A program made the position numbers and the translations under genes. Below, piece by piece: positions 1-8,273 of a DNA stretch of 36,442 nt (position 1 is its first letter; each line of letters opens with the position of its first letter). The notes below the pieces were generated by a model, which saw only the letters and a list, made by a program, of their open reading frames with translations, was not told the DNA's origin and did no database searches. This stretch comes from Deltaproteobacteria bacterium (GTDB lineage: Bacteria > Desulfobacterota > Desulfobaccia > Desulfobaccales > 0-14-0-80-60-11), in the NCBI GenBank assembly GCA_016874915.1, contig VGSW01000015.1:1-36442 (forward strand), read 5' to 3'.

Positions 1-2
1 CG

Positions 3-137
3 AAGGCTCATGAGCAATTGCCTCGAAAAGTTTGGGCGCACAGGCTGGAAAGCCTGTACTATGTTTGGAAGAGTCAACGGCTCATGACTGGCTGGGTGGA
101 AACGCAAATGGGGCCGAAACCTGCTTCGGCAACCTGA
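3..137 (+). CDS. C-terminal fragment of an unidentified ORF (partial)
   Basis: An open frame runs from the window edge to a TGA at 135-137, giving about 44 residues. The string LYYVWKSQRL followed by TGWVE recalls, weakly, the wing of PadR-type winged-helix regulators, but the similarity is too short to trust. It converges on the minus-strand regulator with 23 bp between stops. It may equally be non-coding. The upstream sequence outside the window is needed to decide. Confidence 0.2.
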   Translation, partial: KAHEQLPRKVWAHRLESLYYVWKSQRLMTGWVETQMGPKPASAT

Positions 138-160
138 GTGGTCATCCCTCCCCCTTAATT

Positions 161-1747
161 TCATTTCGGATGAAGGTGGCTGCCCACCCTGGCGCCGCCG
201 CTCCGTGAGATTAACTGGGACCGGTGCTCCCTGATGACCCGTTCCAGGCCGAATTGTTTGACCCGGTAGCCGATCTGGCGCAAAGTCAAGCCCAGCTCCA
301 CCGCGGCCTGGGACTGAACCCAGCGGTTGCGCTCCAGGGCCGCGACGATCTCCCGCCGTTCCATTTCTTTCAAGCGAGAACGGAAGAGATGCTCCGGCCC
401 TCCGGTATCGGGAGCACCGGTGAGAAGGTAGGAAGGCAGGTCATTCACGTCCATCTCCCCATCCTCCACTATCAAGGCCAGGCGTTCCACCAGGTTTTCC
501 ATCTCCCGGACATTTCCGGGCCAGTCATATTCTTGGAGAAGGCCAAGGGCCACCTGGGTGAAATAAAACCGGCGGCCGTATTCCTGGGAGACCCTATCCA
601 GGAAATGGTTGAGCAAGGGAGTAATGTCCTCCCGCCGCTCTTTTACCGGACTCAGATGGATGGCTGAAACCCTCAGCCGCTCGTAAAGCTCTTCCCGGAA
701 GGAACCGGCCTTGACCTCTGCGTCCAGGTCTCTGGAGGTGGCGGCAATGAGTCGCATCTCCACTTTCCTGGGCTTGGCGCTACCCAGGCGCTGGAACTCC
801 CGTTCCTGGAGAAACTTGAGCAGCCTGTCCTGAAGATGGGGAGTGAGTTCCGCCACTTCCTCCAGGAAGAGGGTGCCGCCGTCAGCTTCTTCCAGGCGTC
901 CGGGCTTGGCCCTGGGCGCCCCGGGCAGAGCGCCGGGCTCGCAGCCGAAAATCTCCGCTTCCAGCAGATTTTCCGGCAAAGAGGCGCAATTGACTTTTAT
1001 AAAAGGATAGCCGCTCCGATGGCTCAAATCGTGGATGACCCTGGCGGCTGTGCTCTTGCCAGCGCCCGTCTCGCCGGTGAGCAAGACCGGCCCTTTGCCG
1101 GCCGCGGCCGTTTTCAGGGCCTGGCGCACTTCCGCCATGGCCGCGCTCTGGCCCACCATGACCTGATTCTGAGTTTTTTCCGCCAGTGCGGCCTTAAGGG
1201 ACATATTTTCCCGCTGGAGGACTTCCATCCGGGCCTTCACCTGCCGGTTAACGCTGATTATTTGGGCCATGACCCCTGCCGCCATGGTGAGGAACCGCAG
1301 GTCTTCTTCCAGGGGCGCCTCTAACCCGAAAACGCAATCCGCCACCACCACTCCCAGCAGCGACCCTCGATGGACCACGGGAACCCCTAAAAAGACGATC
1401 TGCCCTTTATCCCCCAACTCAGGGGCAGACCGGGCCAGAAACCGGGGAACCTGGCTCCCCTCCGGCCAGACAAAAGGCTGGGGACGGCGCCGCATCTGAA
1501 ACGCGATCTCTTCGAGCCGGGGAATACCCTCCCATTCCTGGTCCTCCGGAAGCGACCCCTGGAAGACGCATCTCAGTAGCTGGCCGGTTTCGGTATTCAA
1601 TAGAATGACCGCGGCTTTGCGGGTGGCAAGAGATTCGGTTAAGACCTGCAAAACCGACCGAAGGGCCTGCTCCAAATTGAGAGCCTGATCCAGATTTCGG
1701 CTGATCTCAAAGAAGGCTTGTAATCCCAACGCGTCGGTGGATTTCAT
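161..1747 (-). CDS. NifA-like GAF/AAA+/Fis regulator with degenerate sigma-54 contact loop
   Basis: Cytosolic enhancer-binding-type transcription regulator. An N-terminal GAF-like domain (about residues 10-170) is followed by a short coiled linker, an AAA+ domain (about 200-430; Walker A GETGAGKS near residue 225) and a C-terminal Fis-type helix-turn-helix (about 480-510, LTLRQIGYRVKQFGLE) that resembles the NifA/AnfA C-terminus. I start at the ATG at 1747 rather than the TTG at 1765 given in the ORF track; neither has a strong ribosome site. Two hallmark motifs are altered: the sigma-54 contact loop GAFTGA reads GALPGA, and Walker B reads LFLEEV instead of LFLDE(I/V). The arginine-finger region (FREELYERLRV) looks normal. 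The gene is divergent from the PhnD-like lipoprotein gene across 357 bp. From family knowledge a broken GAFTGA loop usually abolishes sigma-54 activation, so it may act as a DNA-binding modulator or antagonist. The regulated target is inferred, not shown. Confidence 0.85.
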   Translation of the reverse strand: MKSTDALGLQAFFEISRNLDQALNLEQALRSVLQVLTESLATRKAAVILLNTETGQLLRCVFQGSLPEDQEWEGIPRLEEIAFQMRRRPQPFVWPEGSQVPRFLARSAPELGDKGQIVFLGVPVVHRGSLLGVVVADCVFGLEAPLEEDLRFLTMAAGVMAQIISVNRQVKARMEVLQRENMSLKAALAEKTQNQVMVGQSAAMAEVRQALKTAAAGKGPVLLTGETGAGKSTAARVIHDLSHRSGYPFIKVNCASLPENLLEAEIFGCEPGALPGAPRAKPGRLEEADGGTLFLEEVAELTPHLQDRLLKFLQEREFQRLGSAKPRKVEMRLIAATSRDLDAEVKAGSFREELYERLRVSAIHLSPVKERREDITPLLNHFLDRVSQEYGRRFYFTQVALGLLQEYDWPGNVREMENLVERLALIVEDGEMDVNDLPSYLLTGAPDTGGPEHLFRSRLKEMERREIVAALERNRWVQSQAAVELGLTLRQIGYRVKQFGLERVIREHRSQLISRSGGARVGSHLHPK

Positions 1748-1862
1748 GACAAAAAGAAAGAGCAAAAAATATGCCGCAACTCGGATAATGCTTTAACATA
1801 TTATAATACTTCATATTTATTATTATTAAAAAGGCCGGGGCGTAAACATTCCCCGCGTTATC

Positions 1863-1913
1863 AATCACAGTTTTGTCATAAATGCCTCCTAATAAATCAC
1901 AATTTTGTTTATT
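1863..1913. promoter_or_regulatory. Phased 14-bp direct repeats and dyad between divergent genes
   Basis: AATCACAGTTTTGT (1863-1876) and AATCACAATTTTGT (1895-1908) are direct repeats with one mismatch. Their starts lie 32 bp apart, about three helical turns. The second copy overlaps the dyad AATAAA-N11-TTTATT (1891-1913). They lie in the AT-rich half of the 1748-2104 gap between the GAF regulator and the lipoprotein gene, where an autoregulatory operator would be expected. The rest of this gap holds an imperfect GC-rich hairpin at about 1965-1996 and the promoter at 2054-2087. Which protein binds is unknown. Confidence 0.4.
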
Positions 1914-2053
1914 GTTTTCCCCAGGGCGCATTCGGGATTGCTTGATTCAGGGGACGGCGACGCCGGCTTCCAGCTGGCGCCGCGCCGGCTGAAGCCTGCG
2001 GCTTCCAAACCTCCACCAAAATCCCCACATCGGGGTATTACCTAGGAAAAATC

Positions 2054-2087
2054 TTGACTATTTATATTCGGATCTCCATTATATAAT
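2054..2087 (+). promoter_or_regulatory. Candidate sigma-70 promoter of the lipoprotein gene
   Basis: TTGACT at 2054-2059 is followed after 17 bp by CATTAT (2077-2082). An overlapping better -10 match, TATAAT at 2082-2087, has a longer 22-bp spacing. The region is AT-rich and lies 18-50 bp upstream of the ATG at 2105, with TAGGAT as a modest ribosome site. This suggests the sensor gene is made from a housekeeping-type promoter, unlike the reductase operon. Confidence 0.4.
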
Positions 2088-2104
2088 TAAATAGTAGGAT
2101 ATCT

Positions 2105-3052
2105 ATGAGCAGGGAAAACTTTTCCACCAGCTTTTTTAAGCTCCTGGGGATATTAGCCCTTACCTGGCTAGTGGCTTGCGGCTGCGGTTCGGACAGCGAT
2201 AAGGCGGTGGTGGATTTCGCCAAAACCGTGCCCGTGGCCCGCCCCGGGGACCAAGCTTCTCAAAATCCCCCCCTACGGGTGGCGGTGGCGGCCATGATTT
2301 CCCCCAAGGAAACCTTTGACCTCTACCGCCAGCTTCTGGCCTACCTGGGCCACAAGCTGAACAAAGACCTGGAATTCGTCCAGCGCAAGACTTACGGCGA
2401 GATTGATGAACTATTGAGCAAGGGTCTCATTGACCTGGCCTTTATCTGTTCCGGCCCCTATGCCGCGGGAAAATTCCAAAACCACTTGGAATTACTGGCA
2501 GTTCCAGAGGTTCACGGCAGCCATTTTTACCGTTCCTATCTCATTGTCAACCGCAACAGCCCTTTCCAGAGCCTGGAAGACCTGAAAGGCCGCACCTTCG
2601 CGTTCACCGATCCGGATTCCAACACCGGGAGGTTGGTGCCCACCTACTGGCTGGCCCAGATTAATGAGCGCCCCGAAACCTTTTTCGGCCGCGTCATTTA
2701 CACTTACAGCCACGACAATGCCATCATGGCCGTGGCCCGGGGCATGGTGGACGGCGCCGCCGTGGACGGTCTCATCTGGGACTTTTACCAGGCGAAAAAT
2801 CCGGCGTTCACCTCCAAAACCAGGGTTATCAAGAGATCCGAACCTTACGGCATCCCTCCCCTGGTGGTTTCCCGGCAGTTTTCCCGGGAATCCCTGGAGA
2901 AAATCCGGGGATTGCTCCTGGCTATGCACCTGGATCGGGAAGGGAAAAAGATCCTGGATGAATTGATGATTGACCGTTTCATTCCCGCCCGGGATGAGTG
3001 GTACGATTCGGTGCGCCAGATGCACCAGCGTCTGGCCCACCGATTGGAATAA
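2105..3052 (+). CDS. PhnD-like periplasmic binding lipoprotein, probable signal sensor
   Basis: A 315-residue solute-binding protein of the phosphate/phosphite/phosphonate (PhnD-like) type. A hydrophobic signal peptide ends in lipobox LVAC with Cys25 as the lipidation site. Then come a low-complexity linker to about residue 55 and a two-lobe binding fold beginning LRVAVAAMISPKE, with typical landmarks IDLAFICSGPY and FAFTDPDSNTG. There is no adjacent ABC permease or ATPase. Instead, 69 bp downstream on the same strand lies a membrane-bound sigma-54 activator. The same fold forms the periplasmic sensing domain of TtrS-type tetrathionate sensor kinases (family knowledge). I infer a sensory rather than transport role, with the ligand likely being the substrate of the molybdoenzyme encoded downstream. 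An orphan transporter component remains possible. Confidence 0.85.
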   Translation: MSRENFSTSFFKLLGILALTWLVACGCGSDSDKAVVDFAKTVPVARPGDQASQNPPLRVAVAAMISPKETFDLYRQLLAYLGHKLNKDLEFVQRKTYGEIDELLSKGLIDLAFICSGPYAAGKFQNHLELLAVPEVHGSHFYRSYLIVNRNSPFQSLEDLKGRTFAFTDPDSNTGRLVPTYWLAQINERPETFFGRVIYTYSHDNAIMAVARGMVDGAAVDGLIWDFYQAKNPAFTSKTRVIKRSEPYGIPPLVVSRQFSRESLEKIRGLLLAMHLDREGKKILDELMIDRFIPARDEWYDSVRQMHQRLAHRLE

Positions 3053-3121
3053 TTGGGTTTTTAATCGAAAAAAATTATCCATAAGTTACTGGTTTGTTAG
3101 GCCCGTAAAAAGCTGAAAGCT

Positions 3122-5314
3122 ATGCGCTTTAAAAGTCTGAAAAGCAAATTATTGCTGGCGGTTTCCGTCTTCGTGATCGTGAGCGGGCTGGTCATCGCGT
3201 TTTGGGTCAGCCACCGCTACAGCGCCGCGCTGCGCAAGGCCATGGTGGGGCAGGCGGAAAACGTGGCCCACTCGGTGGCCCTGGATGCCGCGGACCGCAT
3301 CCTCATCAACGATCTGGTCAGTCTTCAGAAGATGCTGGACCAGCAGACCCGCAGCAATCCCGCGGTGGGCTACCTGTTTGTTTTAAAAGACGGTCTGGTC
3401 CTGGCCCACACCTTTGAACAGGGAGTTCCCGGGGACCTCATCACCGCCAATGAACTGGCTTCCCATGATCAACCCCGTTTCCGCCGCATTGTCTCCACCC
3501 AGGGGGAACACTACCTGGACGCGGCTTACCCCATTTTCGAAGGTAAGGTCGGCGTATTGCGTCTCGGTTTTTCCGAAAGCCTCTATCGCCGTCAAGTCGC
3601 CGGATTGTGGGGAGAAATCGGCTTATTCACTCTGGCCATTCTCTGTCTGGCCTTAGCCGTGAGTCTATGGTTCATCCGGCGCATCACCCGCCCCCTGGCC
3701 GCCCTGGTCCAGGCTACCCGGGAAATTGACCAAGGCGCTTCCCAGGTCCGGGTGCCGGTTTCGGGACAGGACGAAATCGCCACCCTGGCCTCGTCCTTCA
3801 ACCAGATGGTGGAGCGCCAGGAAGAATATACCCACCGCCTGGAAGAACAGTCCCTGGAGCTGGAGCGGGCCCACAGCCAGACGGTGGCGGCCTGCCGGGT
3901 GGTGCAGGAAATCAGCGCCCTGCGCACCCTGGAGGAGATGGCCCCGATTCTGCTGACCAAACTCCGGGATTCCCTGCTCTGCCGGCACATCTTGCTGGTG
4001 GTCTTCAATTCTTCCCGGGACACCCTCTTTGTCATCTCCGGCGCTGGCATTAAGGAATTCCACGATCCCAAGATTCTTGAGGGAATCCATGAGGTTCTAG
4101 CTGGAATCAAAAAGTTGTCCTTTTCCCGGAAAAAGCCCTTCAAACCGCCCTTAACCCCCGAGGATTTTCCCGCCGCGGAGCGCCAGGCCATCATCCCCCT
4201 GGACCACCGACAGGTGGAGGGCGCCGCGGTGATTGCCTGCCCGGCGAAATGCGCCTGCCATTTGGATGAAATCGAACGGGTGGGGCTGATCCTGAACCAG
4301 GCCGCGGGGGCGCTGCGCCGGGCCATCCTGCACGCCGAGGAGGTGGGGCGCCTTCAGGCCAAAGTGAACACCGCCCAAGGCTTCGGAGAGATCATCGGCA
4401 AAGACCCCAAGATGCAGATGGTCTATAAGCTCATCGAAGATGTGGCCGCGTCCGACGCCACTATTCTCATCCAGGGGGAAAGCGGCACCGGCAAGGAGTT
4501 GGCGGCCCGGGCCATCCACCGTCTCAGCCCTCGCCAGGCCAAACCCTTCGTGGTGATCAACTGTTCCGCCTACCCCGCCACCTTGTTGGAAAGCGAGCTG
4601 TTCGGCCATGAAAAAGGGGCCTTCACCGGGGCCTTACGCCAGAAGGCGGGACGTTTCGAGCAGGCCCACGGCGGCACCGTGTTCTTGGACGAGGTGGGCG
4701 AGATCCCGCTACCGGCTCAGATCAAGCTGCTTAGGGTGCTGCAGACCCGGAAATTCGAGCGCCTGGGGGGAGTCCAGACCCTGACCGTGGACGTGCGCAT
4801 TCTGGCGGCCACCAACAAAGACCTGCTCCAGGAGGTTCGGAAAGGCAATTTCCGGGAAGACCTCTATTACCGGCTCAACGTCATTCCCATGATGCTTCCC
4901 CTGCTGCGGGAGCGGCAAAATGACATCCCCTTGCTGGCCCTCCATTTCCTGCGAGGTTTTGCCCGGGAACGGCGGAAAGACCTCAGGGAATTCAGCTCCG
5001 ACGCCATGCGGCTTTTGCTGAATTACCCCTGGCCGGGCAACGTCCGGGAGCTGGAAAATTCCGTGGAGCACGCCGCGGTCCTGGCCAAAGGCGGGCAGGT
5101 GGAGGCCTGGGACCTGCCTTCCGCCCTGCGCCTGTCCGGCGCCCCCACCGCGCCCACCATGGCGGAGCGGGAAGTGGCCGTTCTCCTCCAGGTGCTGGAA
5201 GAATGTGGCGGCAACAAAAAGCTGGCGGCCCAGCGCTTGGGGATCAGCCGCAGCACCGTGTACGCCATCCTCAAAAAGCATAACCTCTTAAAGTCGCACA
5301 CCATAACCCATTAA
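3122..5314 (+). CDS. Membrane-bound HAMP-GAF-AAA+-Fis sigma-54 activator
   Basis: A 730-residue enhancer-binding protein anchored in the inner membrane. TM1 is about residues 9-30, a periplasmic single-Cache-sized sensor domain covers about 31-160, TM2 about 163-185 and HAMP about 186-238 ([26 protein letters not shown]). A coiled coil and a GAF-like domain follow to about 405. The AAA+ domain has Walker A GESGTGKE near 453, an intact GAFTGA near 499 and Walker B VFLDEVGE. The C-terminal Fis helix-turn-helix is [19 protein letters not shown]. There is no histidine kinase or receiver domain, so ligand state would pass from periplasm through HAMP to the ATPase in one polypeptide. It follows the PhnD-like lipoprotein gene and precedes a sigma-54 promoter, the obvious target. 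The ribosome site is weak and the ATG at 3122 is the first plausible start. Family assignment is secure; the partner and target are inferred. Confidence 0.93.
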   Translation: MRFKSLKSKLLLAVSVFVIVSGLVIAFWVSHRYSAALRKAMVGQAENVAHSVALDAADRILINDLVSLQKMLDQQTRSNPAVGYLFVLKDGLVLAHTFEQGVPGDLITANELASHDQPRFRRIVSTQGEHYLDAAYPIFEGKVGVLRLGFSESLYRRQVAGLWGEIGLFTLAILCLALAVSLWFIRRITRPLAALVQATREIDQGASQVRVPVSGQDEIATLASSFNQMVERQEEYTHRLEEQSLELERAHSQTVAACRVVQEISALRTLEEMAPILLTKLRDSLLCRHILLVVFNSSRDTLFVISGAGIKEFHDPKILEGIHEVLAGIKKLSFSRKKPFKPPLTPEDFPAAERQAIIPLDHRQVEGAAVIACPAKCACHLDEIERVGLILNQAAGALRRAILHAEEVGRLQAKVNTAQGFGEIIGKDPKMQMVYKLIEDVAASDATILIQGESGTGKELAARAIHRLSPRQAKPFVVINCSAYPATLLESELFGHEKGAFTGALRQKAGRFEQAHGGTVFLDEVGEIPLPAQIKLLRVLQTRKFERLGGVQTLTVDVRILAATNKDLLQEVRKGNFREDLYYRLNVIPMMLPLLRERQNDIPLLALHFLRGFARERRKDLREFSSDAMRLLLNYPWPGNVRELENSVEHAAVLAKGGQVEAWDLPSALRLSGAPTAPTMAEREVAVLLQVLEECGGNKKLAAQRLGISRSTVYAILKKHNLLKSHTITH

Positions 5315-5316
5315 GA

Positions 5317-5340
5317 CCGTTTTCGTTTTTCGGTTTTCGG
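5317..5340 (+). repeat. Heptamer array, TTTTCGG type
   Basis: Three near-identical 7-bp units (TTTTCGT, TTTTCGG, TTTTCGG) begin 2 bp after the activator stop codon at 5314. This is one member of the window-wide heptamer family and has no inverted partner nearby. Confidence 0.8.
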
Positions 5341-5397
5341 AAAAAAGGGCGCGGCGCGCCCAGAGGCCGGGCCACCACTTTGCCAATTGTTTATACC

Positions 5398-5545
5398 TTA
5401 GTACAGCAGTTCATAAATTCGGTCACGTATTTTTGTCACCCTGAGCCGAAGGCGAAGGGTCTCTTTTCATGAGATTCTTCGCCGCCTTTGGCGGCTCAGA
5501 ATGACAAAAATGAATGTTATCGTATTTATGAAATTGTGTACTTAG
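5398..5545. mobile_element. MITE-like long palindromic element
   Basis: The outer arms TTAGTACA-N4-TTCATAAAT (from 5398) and ATTTATGAA-N4-TGTACTTAG (5524-5545) are inverted. They enclose a second imperfect palindrome bounded by TTTTTGTCA (5430-5438) and TGACAAAAA (5502-5510). The inner half contains the CTGAGCCGAAGG / GGCGGCTCAGAATGAC motif typical of abundant bacterial intergenic repeats. There is no coding capacity, so any mobilising transposase would act in trans. It lies between the activator gene and its presumed target promoter. The remainder of 5315-5855 holds a heptamer array, a dyad and the sigma-54 promoter. Confidence 0.6.
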
Positions 5546-5626
5546 CCTCCAGTCCTACATGTCTGTTTTTCCTACACATTCAACATACTGTAATAACTAA
5601 TATAATTCCAGCCAGTGTTCGATGTG

Positions 5627-5654
5627 TCGGCGCTTCCGGGGAACTGGAGGCCGA
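5627..5654. promoter_or_regulatory. Candidate upstream activator site (imperfect dyad)
   Basis: TCGGCGCTTCC (5627-5637) and GGAGGCCGA (5646-5654) form an imperfect inverted repeat about 140 bp upstream of the -24 element, the usual distance for an enhancer bound by a Fis-type regulator. A second short dyad, CTGC-N7-GCAG, abuts the promoter at 5770-5784. Assignment to the activator at 3122-5314 is inference. Confidence 0.3.
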
Positions 5655-5794
5655 TGCCCTAATCCTGAAGTTCTCACAAAATCAGGAGCTTACCTCATTT
5701 TATGGATAAATTCCCCTCTACCTTCACCAGCGCGCCTTAATCCCTATCACTACAATAGATAATATTTTACTGCATTTTCAGCAGGTTACTCAAT

Positions 5795-5809
5795 TGGTAC
5801 AGAATTTGC
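5795..5809 (+). promoter_or_regulatory. Sigma-54 (-24/-12) promoter of the molybdoenzyme operon
   Basis: TGGTAC-N5-TTGC has the invariant GG and GC dinucleotides with exactly 10 bp between them. Compared with the consensus TGGCAC-N5-TTGC there is one mismatch. It predicts transcription from about 5821, 35 nt before the receiver gene start. A membrane-bound sigma-54 activator is encoded immediately upstream. Confidence 0.8.
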
Positions 5810-5855
5810 CCTATAGGGTGCAGGGAGTACTGACCTTTTAATCCAGGCAAGGGGT

Positions 5856-6233
5856 ATGAAACACGCGACAGTGGCAGTGGTTGACGCAGATCGGAAACAG
5901 GGGCAGGAGTGCTGCGTCCTGGTGAGGGAGTTGGGCTATCCCGCCACCCTGTTCAGTTCCTTGGAGGAGCTGGCGGGGCGTCTGGCCAATGATCCGCCCC
6001 AGGCCGTGATGCTGGACCTGGACACTGTGGCTTCGGACCCACAATTTCTCCGGGGGCTGAAGAAAAAGCATCCCCATCTCCACTTCCTGGGCATGTCCCG
6101 GCTGCGGTACCACCCGGGGTTGGAAGAAGTTATCGGGGCCTTGCTTTACGCCTGCCTGCTCAAGCCCCTGGACCCCGAGGAGTTGGCGTTCTGGCTAAAA
6201 AGCATTTCAGACCATAAATCAACCAATGATTAA
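5856..6233 (+). CDS. Stand-alone receiver-domain protein
   Basis: A 125-residue protein consisting only of a CheY-like receiver fold. The acidic pair lies in VVDADR (near 10-12), the probable phospho-acceptor Asp in VMLDLD (near 55), the switch serine in LGMSRL, and the conserved Lys in [10 protein letters not shown]. No output domain follows. It is the first gene downstream of the sigma-54 promoter and its stop overlaps the region just upstream of the next gene, so it is co-transcribed with the reductase subunits. No histidine kinase is encoded in the window, so its phosphodonor is unknown. It could instead have become a non-phosphorylated assembly or feedback protein. The ATG is the only reasonable start; GGGG lies too close to it, with AGG further upstream. 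Confidence 0.75.
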   Translation: MKHATVAVVDADRKQGQECCVLVRELGYPATLFSSLEELAGRLANDPPQAVMLDLDTVASDPQFLRGLKKKHPHLHFLGMSRLRYHPGLEEVIGALLYACLLKPLDPEELAFWLKSISDHKSTND

Positions 6234-6249
6234 GTTGCAGGAGGCCCTC

Positions 6250-7002
6250 ATGGCGAAAGCATTACCTCAAGAAGACCCCTTGGTCCGCATGCAGCGGGAC
6301 CTCAAGCGGGCCTTGCAAAAAAACCCCAAGGACATCAAGTGGGGCATGGTCATTGACATCGCCAAGTGTATCGGCTGCCATGCCTGCACCATCGGCTGCG
6401 TGGCGGAGAACAAATTGCCGCCGGGGGTGGTTTACCGGGTGGTACTGGAGGAGGAGACCGGGCACTACCCCTATGTGTGGCGGCGCTTCGTTCCCCGACC
6501 CTGCCTGCACTGCCAGAACCCCCCCTGCACCAAGGCCTGTCCGGTGACCGCCACCTGGAAAACCGAACAGGGGGTGGTGATTGTGGACTACAACCGCTGC
6601 ATCGGCTGCCGTTACTGCCTGGTGGCTTGTCCCTATGCGGCCCGCACCTCGGACTTTGGGGAGTGGTACACCGCCGAGACCGCGGAATTGCCAGGCAAGC
6701 TTTACGGGCAAAAGGCGGCGGCCAATGGCTACGAAGCGCATCCCGCGGCGGAATACGGCAAGAAATGGCCCGAGCGGGATCACGACTCTCCGGTGGGCAA
6801 CGCCCGCAAGTGCCACTTTTGCCTGCACCGCCTGAAAGTGGGCATGCTGCCGGCCTGCACCACCTCATGCGTGGGCCGGGCCACCATTTTTGGGGACCGC
6901 ACGGACCCCCACAGCCTGGTGTACGAGATGATCGGTTCCCCTCGAGTATTTGTCCTTAAGGAGGAACTGGGAACGCGGCCTTCCGTGTATTACCTGAAAT
7001 AG
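6250..7002 (+). CDS. ttrB: Ferredoxin-like electron-transfer subunit (TtrB/PsrB/DmsB type)
   Basis: A 250-residue four-cluster iron-sulfur subunit that passes electrons between a membrane NrfD partner and a molybdopterin catalytic subunit. The cysteine groups are [37 protein letters not shown] and CHFC...CTTSC, as in the DmsB/PsrB/TtrB family. I move the start from 6226 to the ATG at 6250 because AGGAGG (6239-6244) lies 5 nt before it; the ORF-track start has no such site. There is no signal peptide of its own, so it presumably travels with the Tat-exported catalytic subunit. It is followed by two nrfD-type genes. The gene symbol reflects operon order and family resemblance; substrate specificity is unproven. 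Confidence 0.88.
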   Translation: MAKALPQEDPLVRMQRDLKRALQKNPKDIKWGMVIDIAKCIGCHACTIGCVAENKLPPGVVYRVVLEEETGHYPYVWRRFVPRPCLHCQNPPCTKACPVTATWKTEQGVVIVDYNRCIGCRYCLVACPYAARTSDFGEWYTAETAELPGKLYGQKAAANGYEAHPAAEYGKKWPERDHDSPVGNARKCHFCLHRLKVGMLPACTTSCVGRATIFGDRTDPHSLVYEMIGSPRVFVLKEELGTRPSVYYLK

Positions 7003-7016
7003 CGGGGACGGGTGCG

Positions 7017-8255
7017 ATGATGAATATGAAGAGTAAATGGGAAAAGAACCTGATCATCGTGATGTTCATCGGTTTGGTGGTGGGCAGTTGGGGCATGTAC
7101 CAGCGTCTGGCCTACGGGCATTTGCCCATGAACTACGGCTCCTTTGTGCCCTGGGGGTTGTGGGTGGCCTTTGACCTCTATTTTTTGGGGCTGACCGCCG
7201 GGGCCTTTCTCATCACCATTTTGACCTATGTGTTCCGCATCAAGCTCCTGTCCAATTTAGGGCCCCTGGCGGTCTTCACGGTGCTGGTGACCCTCATGTG
7301 CGAGGTTATTATCATCAGCCTGGACCTGGGCCATCCGTTGCGGGTTTACCGCTTTCTCATCAGCCCCAACATCGGCTCCATGCTCTTCTGGTTGGTGGTC
7401 TTCATCATCTCCATGTGGATCATCTATGTGCCCTGGCTCTACTTTCTGATCCGGGAGCAGTTGATCGCCTGGGGCAATGACGCAACCCGGGCGGGACACC
7501 AGGTCTATCGGTTCCTGGCCTTGGGCAAGACCACTTACACGCCGGAGGATCAACGGCGGGATAGCCGCCGTTCCCGCTTCCTTTCTTTTATCAGCCTGCC
7601 CATCGGCCTCATCTTCTTCGGGGCCCACGGCGCGATTTTTGCCATCTTGCACAACCGGCCTATCTGGAACAGCGCCATGCTGCCGCTCATTTTCATCATG
7701 GCGGCCATGCTCTCCGGCGGCGCGCTCATCACCTTTCTGGCCTATCTCTACCAACCCAGTGATGAACTGATCCAACCCCTGGGACGGGTAATCCTCCTCA
7801 TCCTTTTGGCTTTTCTTTTCTTGGAGGCCTTACAGCTCTTTGTGGGCTATCAGTCCAAGATCACGGGCATCGTCACCAGCCTGGACCTCATAACCGTCGG
7901 CCCTTACTGGTGGGTCTTCTGGATTGTCCACGTCTTGATCGGCAGCTTGGTCCCGGCCTACCTCCTCATCCGGTACCCGGAAAATTCCAAGTTGGTGGCC
8001 ACCGCCTGTTTTATCATCATGGTCACCTTTCTATCTGTGCGGTTGAATTATCTCATTCCCGACATGGCCGTTTACAAGCTGGAAGGGTTACAGAATACTT
8101 TCTATCACCAACGCTTAAGGACCGAATACGCGCCCAATCTGAACGAATGGCTGGTGAGCGTGTGGGTGATTTCTCTGGGACTGCTGACTTTTTTACTGGG
8201 CACCCGCTGGCTGCCGGTGATCCAGGCCGGAAAGGGAGAAGAAGGACATGTTTAA
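7017..8255 (+). CDS. NrfD/PsrC/TtrC-type membrane subunit, first copy
   Basis: A 412-residue polytopic protein with at least eight strongly hydrophobic segments, of the NrfD/PsrC family that carries the quinol-binding site and exchanges electrons with the iron-sulfur subunit. The N-terminal part has YGSFVPWGLWVAFD and a conserved LDLGHPLRVYRF loop; the C-terminus ends SLGLLTFLLGTRWLPV. The start at 7017 is followed by alternative Met codons at 7020 and 7026. It is 14 bp from the ferredoxin gene and 18 bp from a paralogous copy. The length exceeds that of simple PsrC proteins. Confidence 0.9.
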   Translation: MMNMKSKWEKNLIIVMFIGLVVGSWGMYQRLAYGHLPMNYGSFVPWGLWVAFDLYFLGLTAGAFLITILTYVFRIKLLSNLGPLAVFTVLVTLMCEVIIISLDLGHPLRVYRFLISPNIGSMLFWLVVFIISMWIIYVPWLYFLIREQLIAWGNDATRAGHQVYRFLALGKTTYTPEDQRRDSRRSRFLSFISLPIGLIFFGAHGAIFAILHNRPIWNSAMLPLIFIMAAMLSGGALITFLAYLYQPSDELIQPLGRVILLILLAFLFLEALQLFVGYQSKITGIVTSLDLITVGPYWWVFWIVHVLIGSLVPAYLLIRYPENSKLVATACFIIMVTFLSVRLNYLIPDMAVYKLEGLQNTFYHQRLRTEYAPNLNEWLVSVWVISLGLLTFLLGTRWLPVIQAGKGEEGHV

Positions 8256-8273
8256 AGGAGAAGGGAGCCGCAC

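Noticed and set aside
2105-3052. Phosphonate transporter component phnD
   Set aside because: No phnC or phnE genes are nearby and the downstream partner is a transcription activator, so a sensory role fits better.
3592-4326. 244-aa minus-strand ORF inside the membrane activator gene
   Set aside because: Shadow frame of a well-supported HAMP/GAF region; it shows no motifs of its own.
5488-5709. 73-aa ORF upstream of the operon
   Set aside because: It begins inside the MITE-like palindrome, has no ribosome site and overlaps the proposed regulatory dyad.
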